Shown: positions 1 through 7,774 of the stretch, in pieces
How the letters are laid out: each line of letters opens with the position of its first letter
Position numbering within the stretch: position 1 is the first letter of the stretch
From: Betaproteobacteria bacterium
GTDB lineage: Bacteria; Pseudomonadota; Gammaproteobacteria; Burkholderiales; Burkholderiaceae_C
DNA length: 64,000 bases
Reading direction: 5' to 3'
Assembly (NCBI GenBank): GCA_016716535.1
Contig: JADJWD010000002.1
Location: 62,001 to 126,000 of the forward strand
Notes under the pieces: generated by a model
The model's input: the letters and a program-made list of their open reading frames with translations, nothing else
Databases searched by the model: none
What the model was told of the DNA's origin: nothing
Position numbers and translations under genes: made by a program

Positions 1-563
1 AAGCCAGTGCGCGTGCTGCGCGGGCCGAGCGTCTTCACGCGCACCGGGGTGCCGGCCAGTTCGCGCCGCAGCGCCTCGGCAAAGCCGTGCAGGCCGGCCT
101 TGCTGGCGCCGTAGACGCTGAACCCGGGCACGCCGATGCGCCCGAGCGCCGAGCCGACGAACACCACCTGCGCCTCGCGCTGGCGCGCCAAGTGCGGCAG
201 CAGCGCCTGCGTCAGCGCCATCGGCGCCAGCAGGTTCGTGTGCAGCACCGAACGCATCTGCGACGGCGGCGTGTGCGCCATCGCGCCGAAGGCCGGCACG
301 CCGGCGGCATGCACGACGACGTTGGCGCCCCAGGCGGCGGCCGCGGCGGCCACGCGCGCCGAGGCGTCGGCGGCGGTGAGGTCGGCCTGCAGCCATTCGA
401 GCCGGCCGCGGTCGATGTCGGTGGGCTCGGCACGGCCGGCCGGCGCCTCGCCGCGACCGACGCCCAGCACCGCGGCGCCGGCACCGGCGAGCCGGCGCGT
501 CATCGCCTGGCCGATGCCGCCGCTGGCGCCGGTGAGCAGCACGCGCATCTCGGCGGGCTTCAT
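1..563 (-). CDS. SDR-family NAD(P)-dependent oxidoreductase (3' end outside window)
   Basis: A short-chain dehydrogenase/reductase; 187 residues are visible and the C-terminus lies beyond the left edge. The nucleotide-binding motif TGASGGIG is at residues 11-18, HAAG at 85-88, and the catalytic set N110, S138, Y151 and K155 (YGASK) is complete, so an active enzyme is expected. These enzymes interconvert alcohols and carbonyls, or reduce enoyl or keto groups, using NAD(P)H. Its ATG overlaps the stop codon of the upstream diiron-like gene by 4 bases (ATGA), making it the last visible gene of a tightly coupled operon. The context suggests it reduces or oxidises the product of that pathway; the substrate cannot be told. 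Confidence 0.9.
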   Translation of the reverse strand, partial: MKPAEMRVLLTGASGGIGQAMTRRLAGAGAAVLGVGRGEAPAGRAEPTDIDRGRLEWLQADLTAADASARVAAAAAAWGANVVVHAAGVPAFGAMAHTPPSQMRSVLHTNLLAPMALTQALLPHLARQREAQVVFVGSALGRIGVPGFSVYGASKAGLHGFAEALRRELAGTPVRVKTLGPRSTRTG

Positions 564-1261
564 GCAGCCACCTCGGCAGTGACCGTGCTCATCGAGGAGG
601 CCGCTGCGGCTTGCGGCAGCGGCAGGCTGCGGAACACGTCGCCGTACAGGCGGTAGAAGGCGCGCGCGGCGTGCACGATCGCCTCCTGGTCGGCCGCGTC
701 GTCGATGCGGTCCATCAGCCGCGCGAAGTGCGCGGTGTGCTCGACGTCGAGCGAGCCGTGCGAGCGCAGGTAGCTGAAGGCGCGGTCGGGCAGCGCCAGC
801 GGCCTCTGGATCGCATCGGCGGCCAGCAGCGCCAGCGCGACGCTCGTGCCTTCGAGCACGTGCACCATGCCGAAGAAGCCGAGCGGGTTGCCGCGTGCAA
901 TCGTGTCGTAGGCGTAGGCCACCATCACCTCGGTGGCGTGGCCGGGGCGGCCGCGGCGCACGGCCTCGGCGTCGCCGCCGCAGGCGGCGATGTCGGCGAG
1001 GATCCACTCGTCGTGGCCGGCTTCCTCGGCGATGTACTCGGCCAACGGCGGATGCAGCCAGGCGTGGTGCGGCGGCAGCGCCGCCTGCGTGGCCTCGAGC
1101 AGCGGCACGGTGTGGCGGACGTGGTGATACGCCTCGCGCAGGAAGGCCGCATAGCTCGGCACCGAGACGCGGCCGGCCAGAGCGCCCTGGATGATCGGCG
1201 TGGCCAGCAGTTGCCGGCGTTCGGCGTCGGTGTCGGCGAGAAGGCGGCGATGGAAGCTCAT
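560..1261 (-). CDS. Heme-oxygenase-like / iron-containing redox enzyme family protein (putative diiron oxidase)
   Basis: This 233-residue all-helical protein resembles the TenA / heme-oxygenase-like superfamily, in particular the iron-containing redox enzyme group. Candidate metal ligands are E80 and H83 in EEAGHDEW, E137 in HVLEGTS, and H168, D172 and H175 in a segment reading HGSLDVEHTAHF. That spacing is what heme-oxygenase-like diiron oxidases (HDOs such as UndA and BesC) use; those enzymes cleave, desaturate or hydroxylate acyl or amino-acid chains with O2. Both ends overlap the neighbouring genes by 4 bases. Thiaminase-like TenA activity is the alternative, but no thiamine genes are near. 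The family is fairly sure, the reaction unknown. Confidence 0.8.
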   Translation of the reverse strand: MSFHRRLLADTDAERRQLLATPIIQGALAGRVSVPSYAAFLREAYHHVRHTVPLLEATQAALPPHHAWLHPPLAEYIAEEAGHDEWILADIAACGGDAEAVRRGRPGHATEVMVAYAYDTIARGNPLGFFGMVHVLEGTSVALALLAADAIQRPLALPDRAFSYLRSHGSLDVEHTAHFARLMDRIDDAADQEAIVHAARAFYRLYGDVFRSLPLPQAAAASSMSTVTAEVAA

Positions 1262-2826
1262 GCGGGGAGGCTTTCGTTGAGGGGTGATTCGGAGGTGTCG
1301 GCCGTGGAAGCCGGGCTCCCGGTGGCATGCAGGTCGGCCAGCAGATTGGCGTGCAGGTCAGCGTGCAGACGCGCGATCGCATCGCGCTGCGGCCGACCGT
1401 TGGCGGTGGCCAGGCCCGTGCAAGCGTCGAACGCCGCGCGGCCGCGGCAAAAGCGCTGCACGCGCGCATAGTCGGGCAGCGTCGCGTTGGCGGCATCGAC
1501 GGCGGCTTGCAGCGCCGCGTCGTCCACCGCATCGCCGGTGGGCCACAGCACGGCGGCCAGCGCCGCGCAGCCATCGCCGAGCACCACGGCCTCGCGTATG
1601 GCCGGCTGACTGCGCAGCGCCGTCTCCACCCACTCGGGTGAGACGTTGCGGCCGAAGGCGGTGATCAGCACGTTCTTCTTGCGCCCGTGCACGTGCACGA
1701 AGCCGTCGGCGTCGACGTGGCCGAGGTCGCCGGTGCGCCACCAGCCGTCGGCGGCCGGCGCGATGCGGTTCTCGCTGCCTTCGCCGAGATAGCCGCTGAA
1801 CAGCGTGCCGGCGATCTCGATCTCGCCGTCGGGGGCGACGCGCACGCGCGCATGCGGCAGCGGCCGGCCGACGCTGCCCGGACGAGAAGCCTGCGACGTG
1901 GCGCCGGGCACGTTGAGCGTCTGCACCGAGGCGCCTTCGGACAGGCCGTACCCCTCGCACGCCGGCACGCCCAGACGCTGCGCCGCGGCGATGAGCGGCG
2001 CGCCGACGGCGGCGCCGCCGACGGCGACGATCTTCAGCGACGCCGGTGCGCGCAGGCCGTGCCGCACCTGGTGCGCGCACCAGGCGCGCAGCATCTGCGG
2101 CAGCACGATGACGCTGTCGGGCGCATGCGCACGCACGGCGGCATCGAAACGCGCCGCGTCGAAGCGTGACGAGCCGACGAGGCCCACGTCGGCCAGCGGC
2201 AGCGTCACCAGCGTCGCGCCCTGCAGCCGCGGCGCCATCACGCCGGCGATGTTCTCCAGCAGCACCGGAAACGGCAGTGCGTTCAAGTGGCGGCGGATGT
2301 GCAGCGGCGCCAGCGCCTGCACCAGCCCTTCGGCGACGCGCTGCATTGCCGCGCCGCCCAGGCACACGCCCTTGGGCGCGCCGGTGCTGCCGGAGGTGAA
2401 CGAGATCTTCTCGGTGCCCGGCGGTAGCGTGACGGGCGGCAGCGGCAGCCGCGTCGACATGAGCGCCGCGCCGGCCGATGTGGCCTCAGCGGCCTTGGCC
2501 GCGAACGGCGCGCCGACCACGGCCGGCGACCAGCGCCACTCGGGCCGCTGCGCCGCGAGTGCCGCGTCGGCGACGAGCGTGTCGACGCCGGCCGCGTGCA
2601 GCGCGTGCATCGTCTGCGCCGGCGTGAAGAACGGCGGCAGCGGCACGTGCACGGCGCCGGCACGCCGCGCCGCTTCGTCCAGCACGACGAAGGCCGCGCG
2701 GTTGTCCATCATCGTGGCGAGCACGCGCGTGCCGTCGCGCACGAGGGCGGCGGCGGCTTGCGCGACGGCCGCGTCGAGTTCTTCGACAGCCCAATCGCGG
2801 CGGCCGTCGTGCAGCGCCGCCGTCAT
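1258..2826 (-). CDS. AMP-forming acyl/aryl ligase (AMP-binding family)
   Basis: A 522-residue member of the ANL adenylating superfamily, which activates carboxylic acids as acyl-AMP and then often forms a thioester. The P-loop TSGSTGAPKG is at 144-153, the adenine-binding motif GYGLSEG at 292-298, and the hinge region with TGD and GRKKNVLI at 365-388. The start is the ATG that overlaps the stop of the hemolysin-family gene (ATGA); the open frame continues upstream but would run inside that gene. The C-terminal position normally held by the catalytic lysine (NG-K) reads NGRPQR at 476-481, so arginine replaces it. The long N-terminal half with weak A1-A2 motifs also sets it apart from ordinary acyl-CoA synthetases. 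Confidence 0.88.
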   Translation of the reverse strand: MTAALHDGRRDWAVEELDAAVAQAAAALVRDGTRVLATMMDNRAAFVVLDEAARRAGAVHVPLPPFFTPAQTMHALHAAGVDTLVADAALAAQRPEWRWSPAVVGAPFAAKAAEATSAGAALMSTRLPLPPVTLPPGTEKISFTSGSTGAPKGVCLGGAAMQRVAEGLVQALAPLHIRRHLNALPFPVLLENIAGVMAPRLQGATLVTLPLADVGLVGSSRFDAARFDAAVRAHAPDSVIVLPQMLRAWCAHQVRHGLRAPASLKIVAVGGAAVGAPLIAAAQRLGVPACEGYGLSEGASVQTLNVPGATSQASRPGSVGRPLPHARVRVAPDGEIEIAGTLFSGYLGEGSENRIAPAADGWWRTGDLGHVDADGFVHVHGRKKNVLITAFGRNVSPEWVETALRSQPAIREAVVLGDGCAALAAVLWPTGDAVDDAALQAAVDAANATLPDYARVQRFCRGRAAFDACTGLATANGRPQRDAIARLHADLHANLLADLHATGSPASTADTSESPLNESLPA

Positions 2827-3491
2827 GCCGCGCCTCCGCGCCGCGCCAGCGCCTGCAGCGCGAGCTCGAGGTTGCCGGCCAGCACCACCGGCCGGTGGTC
2901 GTAGTAGCGACCCCAGTGCACGGCCTCGTCGCCGAGCAGCGCCGGGTCGGCGAAGCCTAGAGCCACCGGGGCGATGCCCAGGCGCAGGAAGAGGTGGCGC
3001 AGCTCCTGCGTCAGCGTGCCCACGACCCACTGGAAGCCGGCGGCCGCCAGGTGCGCGCCGAGCCGCGCGATCAGCACGCGCCCGGCACCGGCGCGTGCGG
3101 AGCCCAGGTGCCCGACCTCGACGATGCGCCGTCGCGGCACGAGTGCCGCGCTCGTCTGCGACAGGCGCATATCGGCGCTTGTGTCGAGGTAGCGCTCGAG
3201 GAACAGCGGCCCCGCATCGCCGCCGCGATAGCCGGCCGCGGCCACGACTTCGCCGTTCGCGTCGGCGAGGCTGACCAGCATCGGCGCGAAGTGGCGCACG
3301 TCGGCCGCGAAGCGCTCGCGAAAGACCGTGCGGATGAACGACTCGACGGCGGCGCGGTCCGGTGTTCCGTGTCCGTGCAGGCGCAGCGTGGCGGCCGAGC
3401 CGACGGTGCGATCGTCGTGCGCGCTCGAAACGGGTGAAGTGAACGAAGCAGGCACCACGAAAGGTGCAGCGGGAGCAACAGCGGCCAACAT
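2823..3491 (-). CDS. Thermostable hemolysin family protein (PF12261-like)
   Basis: This 222-residue protein matches the family named after Vibrio thermostable direct-related hemolysin (delta-VPH). The hallmark blocks are VEVGHLGSA at 124-132, WVVGTLT near 155-161, and the C-terminal WGRYYDHRPVV at 193-203. The pattern looks like a GNAT or LuxI-type acyltransferase fold, so the hemolysin name may mislead; a transferase role would fit the ligase, diiron and SDR genes that follow. An AGGAA ribosome site lies about 4 bases before the ATG. It is the promoter-proximal gene of the four-gene operon and diverges from the DUF4266 gene across about 210 bases. Confidence 0.8.
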   Translation of the reverse strand: MLAAVAPAAPFVVPASFTSPVSSAHDDRTVGSAATLRLHGHGTPDRAAVESFIRTVFRERFAADVRHFAPMLVSLADANGEVVAAAGYRGGDAGPLFLERYLDTSADMRLSQTSAALVPRRRIVEVGHLGSARAGAGRVLIARLGAHLAAAGFQWVVGTLTQELRHLFLRLGIAPVALGFADPALLGDEAVHWGRYYDHRPVVLAGNLELALQALARRGGAA

Positions 3492-3554
3492 GCAGTTCCT
3501 CGAACGACAAGGCCGCGGGGTTGCGACCGATGGCCGGGATGGTCCGTGGCGCGC

Positions 3555-3574
3555 TTTAACTGCCCATTAACTGC
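3555..3574. promoter_or_regulatory. 11-bp-period direct repeat, PmrA/QseB-like box
   Basis: TTAACTGC occurs at 3556-3563 and again at 3567-3574, a period of one helical turn. The wider form is TTTAA-N6-ATTAA, close to the PmrA-type half-site pair. It is AT-rich against a very GC-rich background and lies in the divergent promoter region, 64 bases before the hemolysin-family gene. OmpR-family response regulators bind such tandem half-sites. No convincing -10/-35 pair was found, so which side it controls is open. Confidence 0.4.
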
Positions 3575-3705
3575 GATGCCGCGAACGTAAGGCCTTGTGA
3601 CCGATGTCGTCGCGCATACGGCGTTCGTTCGAACCGAGCCCATCGAGAGTCTCCAAACGCCGCGTCTTCATGCAGCCATAAGCTCGGCGTGCGCATGATT
3701 CGCGC

Positions 3706-3969
3706 ATGCGCGCCTTGTCTTCATCCATTCCCATCGAATCCCTCACCCGCCGCGCCGCGTGGCTTGTGCTCGGCGTTGCCGCGGCTGCAGCCAGCAGCGG
3801 CTGCGCGCGGCTCGGCGTCAAGCCCTGGGAGCGCGACCTGCTCGCCAAGCCGGCGATGCAGCTCGACGCGGCACCGCTGGCCAGCGGCATCGACGACCAC
3901 ATCTACTTCAGCAAGGAAGCGGCCACCGGCGGCCGCGCCTTCGGTGGCGGAGGCTGCGGATGCAACTGA
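3706..3969 (+). CDS. DUF4266 small lipoprotein
   Basis: An 87-residue protein with a signal peptide and a lipobox-like ASSGC (Cys33), followed by the DUF4266 hallmark VKPWERDLLAKPAMQLD at 38-54, DDHIYFSKEA near 63-72 and a Gly/Cys tail ending GGGGCGCN. It is probably a periplasmic or outer-membrane lipoprotein. The paired cysteines of the tail could bind metal or be handled by the thioredoxin-like protein of this operon; that is inference. It overlaps the DUF3570 gene by 10 bases. The group DUF4266, DUF3570, ApbE and TlpA is seen together in many bacteria; the molecular role of DUF4266 is not known to me. Confidence 0.85.
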   Translation: MRALSSSIPIESLTRRAAWLVLGVAAAAASSGCARLGVKPWERDLLAKPAMQLDAAPLASGIDDHIYFSKEAATGGRAFGGGGCGCN

Positions 3970-5408
3970 GAAGTCCCACTTCGGCGGGCGCGCTCATGGC
4001 GCCGGCAACGACCAGGTCGCCGAACAGTACGTCGTTGCGCGCCGCCCTGGCCGCGGCCACGTCGGCGCTGCTGGCGCCGGCGGTGCTGGCGCAAGGCGCG
4101 ACGGCATCACCCGCACCGGCGCCTAATCCCGCCCCCGCGCCCGACACCACTCCGCCCGCCGGCGGGCCGACGCCCTCTCGAACCCCCGCGGCCTCCGCCT
4201 CGCCCGCCGAGTGGAAGCTCGACAGCGCCGTCCTCTTCTACAGCGAAGCCAACGGCCGCGTCCGCCTCGTCGAGCCGGTGCTCAGCGCGCGGCGCACCGA
4301 CGGCAACGAGCGCACGCTCGGCCTGAAGCTCACGCTCGATGCGCTGACCGGCGCGTCGCCGAACGGCGCGGCGCCGCAACACACGGCGCAGACCTTCACG
4401 TCGCCGTCGGGTGAAGCGACGTACACCACCGCCGCCGGCGCGACGCCGCTGGACCCGAGCTTTCGCGACAGCCGCGTCGCGCTGGCCGCGTCGCTCGAGC
4501 AGCCGTTCGGCGAGAACCAGCGCTTGTCGCTGGTGGCCAACGTCTCCAACGAGTACGACTTCCAGTCGCTGGGCCTCAGCGCCGCGCTGGCGCGCGACTT
4601 CAACGACAAGAACACCACTGCGACGGTGGGCCTCGCGTTCGAGGGCAACCGCAGCAAGCCGGTCGGCGGCACGCCGGTGGGGCTGCGGCCGGCCTTCGGC
4701 GCGCTGTCGGAGCGCAAGCCCGACGAGACGCGCAACGTCGTCGACCTGCTCGTCGGTGTGACACAGGTCGTGAGCCGGCAGTGGCTGATGCAGTTCAACC
4801 TCGGCGTCGGCCGCGGCACCGGCATCCACACCGACCCGTACAAGCTGCTGTCGGTGGTCGATGGCACGACGGGCCTCGTCACCGGCGACCGCTACGTCAG
4901 CGAAGAGCGGCCGCGCTCACGCACGCGCTGGTCGCTCTATTGGCAGAACAAGCTGCACCTGAGCCGCGACATCGTCGACCTCTCGTACCGCTACTACCGC
5001 GACGACTGGGGCATCGCCGCGCACACGCTCGATGCGCGCTACCGCTTCGAGCTGGCGAACGTGGCCACCGGCTTGCACGTGGAGCCTCGCTGGCGCCACC
5101 ACCGCCAGGGCGCGGCGGACTTCTGGCGCGGCTGGCTCGTCGAAGGCGGCGAGTGGTCGAGCGCCACACATCGCGCCAGCGTCACCGCCGCCTCGGCCGA
5201 CCCGAGGCTCGGCGCCTTCGACGCCGACACGCTCGGCGTGAAGATGGGTTGGGGCGGTGGCGGCAAGGGCGAGTGGAGCCTGCGCCTGGAGAGTTATCGC
5301 CAGCGCCCCGACCGTCCGGCCGGCGCGCCCGGCGTGCTGCAGACGCTCGACCTCGCGCCGACGGTGAAAGCGACGCTCGTGCTGCTCGGCTACAGCACGA
5401 GCTTCTGA
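3960..5408 (+). CDS. DUF3570 outer-membrane-type protein, probable ApbE substrate
   Basis: A 482-residue DUF3570 protein. The ATG at 3960 lies inside the DUF4266 gene (10-base overlap) and gives an N-terminus with a hydrophobic export signal (about residues 25-42) and a Pro/Ala-rich linker. The body is rich in alternating aromatic/polar strands (for example WSLYWQNKLHLSRD and YRYYRDDWG), consistent with an outer-membrane beta-barrel, and ends in a C-terminal aromatic residue (GYSTSF) as many barrels do. Residues 127-133 read DALTGAS, which matches the Dxx(S/T)GA(S/T) signature that ApbE enzymes flavinylate on the Ser/Thr (here T130). The ApbE gene follows four bases later. Confidence 0.85.
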   Translation: MQLRSPTSAGALMAPATTRSPNSTSLRAALAAATSALLAPAVLAQGATASPAPAPNPAPAPDTTPPAGGPTPSRTPAASASPAEWKLDSAVLFYSEANGRVRLVEPVLSARRTDGNERTLGLKLTLDALTGASPNGAAPQHTAQTFTSPSGEATYTTAAGATPLDPSFRDSRVALAASLEQPFGENQRLSLVANVSNEYDFQSLGLSAALARDFNDKNTTATVGLAFEGNRSKPVGGTPVGLRPAFGALSERKPDETRNVVDLLVGVTQVVSRQWLMQFNLGVGRGTGIHTDPYKLLSVVDGTTGLVTGDRYVSEERPRSRTRWSLYWQNKLHLSRDIVDLSYRYYRDDWGIAAHTLDARYRFELANVATGLHVEPRWRHHRQGAADFWRGWLVEGGEWSSATHRASVTAASADPRLGAFDADTLGVKMGWGGGGKGEWSLRLESYRQRPDRPAGAPGVLQTLDLAPTVKATLVLLGYSTSF

Positions 5409-5411
5409 CGG

Positions 5412-6350
5412 GTGGTGGACGCACTCACGCTGAGCGCCACCGAGACCGGCTGGCGCGGCCGCTTCGCGGCGATGGCGAGCCCCTGCGAGGTGCTCGTCGA
5501 AGGCGTCGGCCATGCCGAGGCGGCGCGGCTCGCCGACATGGCCGCCGACGAAGCCCGGCGCATCGAGCGCAAGTTCAGCCGCTACCGCAGCGCCAGCGAG
5601 GGCAGCGTCGTCGGCGCGCTGCACGCAAGCGCCGGGCGCCCGGTGGCGCTTGACGACGAGACGGCCGACCTGATCGACTTCGCCGCGCATTGCCACCAGG
5701 CGAGCGGTGGCCTCTTCGACATCACAAGCGGTGTGCTGCGCGCCGCCTGGCGTTTCGGCGGTTCCGGCGGCGGCACGCTGCCCGACGCGGCGCTCGTCGA
5801 AGGGCTGCGCCAGCGCATCGGCTGGGGGCGCGTGACGTGGCAGCGGCCCTGGCTGACGCTGCCCGAAGGCATGGAGATCGACCTCGGCGGCATCGGCAAG
5901 GAGTACGCCGTGGACCGCGTGCTGGCGGGGCTGCGCACCGAGAGCACGGCGCCGCTGCTCGTCAACTTCGGCGGTGACCTCGCGGTCAGCGGACCGCGGC
6001 GCGACGGCGCGGCGTGGACGGTGGGGATCGAGGATCCGGGCAACAACGACGAGGCTTGCGGCCTGCTGGCGCTGACCGCCGGCGCGCTCGCGACGAGCGG
6101 CGACGCCCGCTGGTGCCTGGTGGCGGACGGCATACGCTACGGCCACATCCTCGACCCGCGCACCGGCTGGCCGGTGCGGGGCGCGCCATGCTCGGTGACG
6201 GTCGCCGCGCCCACCTGCACCGAAGCGGGCATGCTGGCGACGCTGGCGATGCTGCAAGGTCCGCAGGCGCGCGCCTGGTTGGCGGCGCAGGGCGCGCCGC
6301 ACTGGATCGTCGAAGAATCTGAGCGAGAACGCGAGGCAACGAAGCGATGA
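5412..6350 (+). CDS. apbE: FAD:protein FMN transferase (ApbE family)
   Basis: This 312-residue enzyme transfers FMN from FAD to a Ser/Thr of partner proteins in the periplasm. Family motifs are visible: a MGSPCEV-like MASPCEV at 21-27, FDITSGVL at 102-109, the core DLGGIGKEYAVD at 157-168, and GGDLAVSG near 187. The GTG start at 5412 follows the DUF3570 stop by three bases; the N-terminus shows no signal peptide or lipobox, unlike most ApbE proteins. The stop overlaps the TlpA-like gene (ATGA). The likely substrate in the neighbourhood is the DUF3570 protein with its DALTGAS site. Confidence 0.93.
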   Translation: MVDALTLSATETGWRGRFAAMASPCEVLVEGVGHAEAARLADMAADEARRIERKFSRYRSASEGSVVGALHASAGRPVALDDETADLIDFAAHCHQASGGLFDITSGVLRAAWRFGGSGGGTLPDAALVEGLRQRIGWGRVTWQRPWLTLPEGMEIDLGGIGKEYAVDRVLAGLRTESTAPLLVNFGGDLAVSGPRRDGAAWTVGIEDPGNNDEACGLLALTAGALATSGDARWCLVADGIRYGHILDPRTGWPVRGAPCSVTVAAPTCTEAGMLATLAMLQGPQARAWLAAQGAPHWIVEESEREREATKR

Positions 6351-6907
6351 AAGAGCGAACGATCGAACCCCACACGGAGGCCGCGACCCGGCGCGTCCTC
6401 TGTCTCGCCGGCCTCGGCGCCTTGCTCGCCGCGCCGCTGCGGGCGCTAGCCGTCCAACCCGGCCAGCGCGCGCCGGCCTTCTCGCTGCCCGGCCTCGACG
6501 GCCCGGTGGCGCTCGAGGCGCTGCGCGGCCGCGTCGTGCTGCTGGACTTCTGGGCCTCGTGGTGCGCGCCGTGCAAGCTGTCGTTCCCGTGGATGTCGGC
6601 GATGCAGGCGCGGCACGGCGCCAGCGGCCTGCGCGTCGTCGCCGTCAACGTCGACCGCGATCGCGCCGCCGCCCACGGCTTCCTGCGCGCCGTGCAGCCG
6701 CAGATGACCGCGCCGCTCGCGATCGCCTTCGACACCGAAGGCGCGACCCCCGAGCGCTACGGTGCCAACGCGATGCCGACCTCGGTGCTGATCGGCGCCG
6801 ACGAGCACGTGCTGCTGCGCCACGCCGGCTTTCGCGACGCCGACAAGCCGGCGCTCGAAGCCGCAATCACCAGCGCGCTTGCGGCGGCGGGGCGTGCGGC
6901 AAGGTGA
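6347..6907 (+). CDS. TlpA-like periplasmic thioredoxin
   Basis: A 186-residue thioredoxin-fold protein of the TlpA/AhpC-TSA type. An N-terminal hydrophobic segment (17-36, preceded by RR) should export it. The active site WCAPC is at 72-76 and the cis-proline appears in AMPTSVLI near 144-151, so the disulfide reductase centre is complete. It is the last gene of the DUF4266-DUF3570-ApbE-TlpA operon and overlaps apbE by 4 bases. A role in keeping cysteines of the DUF4266 tail, or of the nearby c-type cytochromes, reduced is plausible but inferred. Confidence 0.9.
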   Translation: MKERTIEPHTEAATRRVLCLAGLGALLAAPLRALAVQPGQRAPAFSLPGLDGPVALEALRGRVVLLDFWASWCAPCKLSFPWMSAMQARHGASGLRVVAVNVDRDRAAAHGFLRAVQPQMTAPLAIAFDTEGATPERYGANAMPTSVLIGADEHVLLRHAGFRDADKPALEAAITSALAAAGRAAR

Positions 6908-6932
6908 GGTAGGTATCGAATCCGATCGACGC

Positions 6933-7733
6933 TCAATCGTCGTCATCGTCGCCGTCGTCGCGCGCGCCGTTCAGCGCCGCCATGGCGCCGCTCACTGCAT
7001 CCATCGGGAACAGTCCCTCGGGCGCGCTGTGCCACTGCCAGGCCCAGAACGCGACGACCGCCGCGAGCACCGCGGCCGCGAGGCCGGCGCGGTTCTTCGT
7101 GACGAGGTCGGGTCCGGCGCCCTCGACGCGGCCGGTCAGCATCGGCGTGGCGATGTTGCGCCGGCGCGCGAGGCTGAGCGCCACGACGAGACCGACATGC
7201 GCCAGCACCACCGCGAGCATCACCTCGCCGAAGAACTCATGCACCTCTTCCAGCGCGTCGGCGAGCCACGCGCCGCCCCACTCGTTGTGGCCGGCGATGC
7301 CGCTCAACGCAAGCGGCAGCGCCAGCGTGATCAGCGCCAGCACGGCCGCCGCCATCGCCAGGTTCTGCCCCTGGCGCCACGGCACGGCTGCGATTCGCCG
7401 CTCGCGGAATGCGCCGCCGGCCGCGCGCAGCCAGGCCGGCGCGCCGCCGAGCTTGCGCCACAGTGACCCGATGCCGGCGTGCCGCGGTCCGGCGAGGCCG
7501 TAGACGACGCGCAGGACCAGCATCGCCGCGAACGTGTAGCCGAGCGTCACGTGCAGCGCGCGCCAGTGTTCGCTCTCGGCAGTGAGATACGCGCCGATGA
7601 AGCACAGCGCAAAGAGCGCGTGGAACAAGCGCACCGGCGCGTCGACGACGCGGCGGTTGCGTGCCGACGGTGCCGTCGCGCGCGCGGCGGCGGGCTGCGG
7701 TGCGGTGGCTTCGAAGGTGGTGGAAGGCGGCAT
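6933..7733 (-). CDS. Cytochrome b561-type membrane protein (cytochrome b/b6 domain)
   Basis: A 266-residue integral membrane cytochrome of the Ni/Fe-hydrogenase b-subunit / b561 type, with four to five membrane helices. Candidate heme-ligand histidines are H38 (RLFHAL), H56 and H61 in or near the first two helices, and histidines in VHEFFGEV and LAHVGLVV of the last part. The ATG at 7733 is preferred because longer starts run into the diheme cytochrome gene. The protein ends in a striking acidic tail, ARDDGDDDDD. With the two c-type cytochromes upstream it likely forms a quinol-to-periplasm electron transfer chain. The family is clear, the physiological acceptor unknown. Confidence 0.9.
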   Translation of the reverse strand: MPPSTTFEATAPQPAAARATAPSARNRRVVDAPVRLFHALFALCFIGAYLTAESEHWRALHVTLGYTFAAMLVLRVVYGLAGPRHAGIGSLWRKLGGAPAWLRAAGGAFRERRIAAVPWRQGQNLAMAAAVLALITLALPLALSGIAGHNEWGGAWLADALEEVHEFFGEVMLAVVLAHVGLVVALSLARRRNIATPMLTGRVEGAGPDLVTKNRAGLAAAVLAAVVAFWAWQWHSAPEGLFPMDAVSGAMAALNGARDDGDDDDD

Positions 7734-7774
7734 GGCGATCCCTGGGTGAAGACGTTGGATGAAGACGCGCGCGT

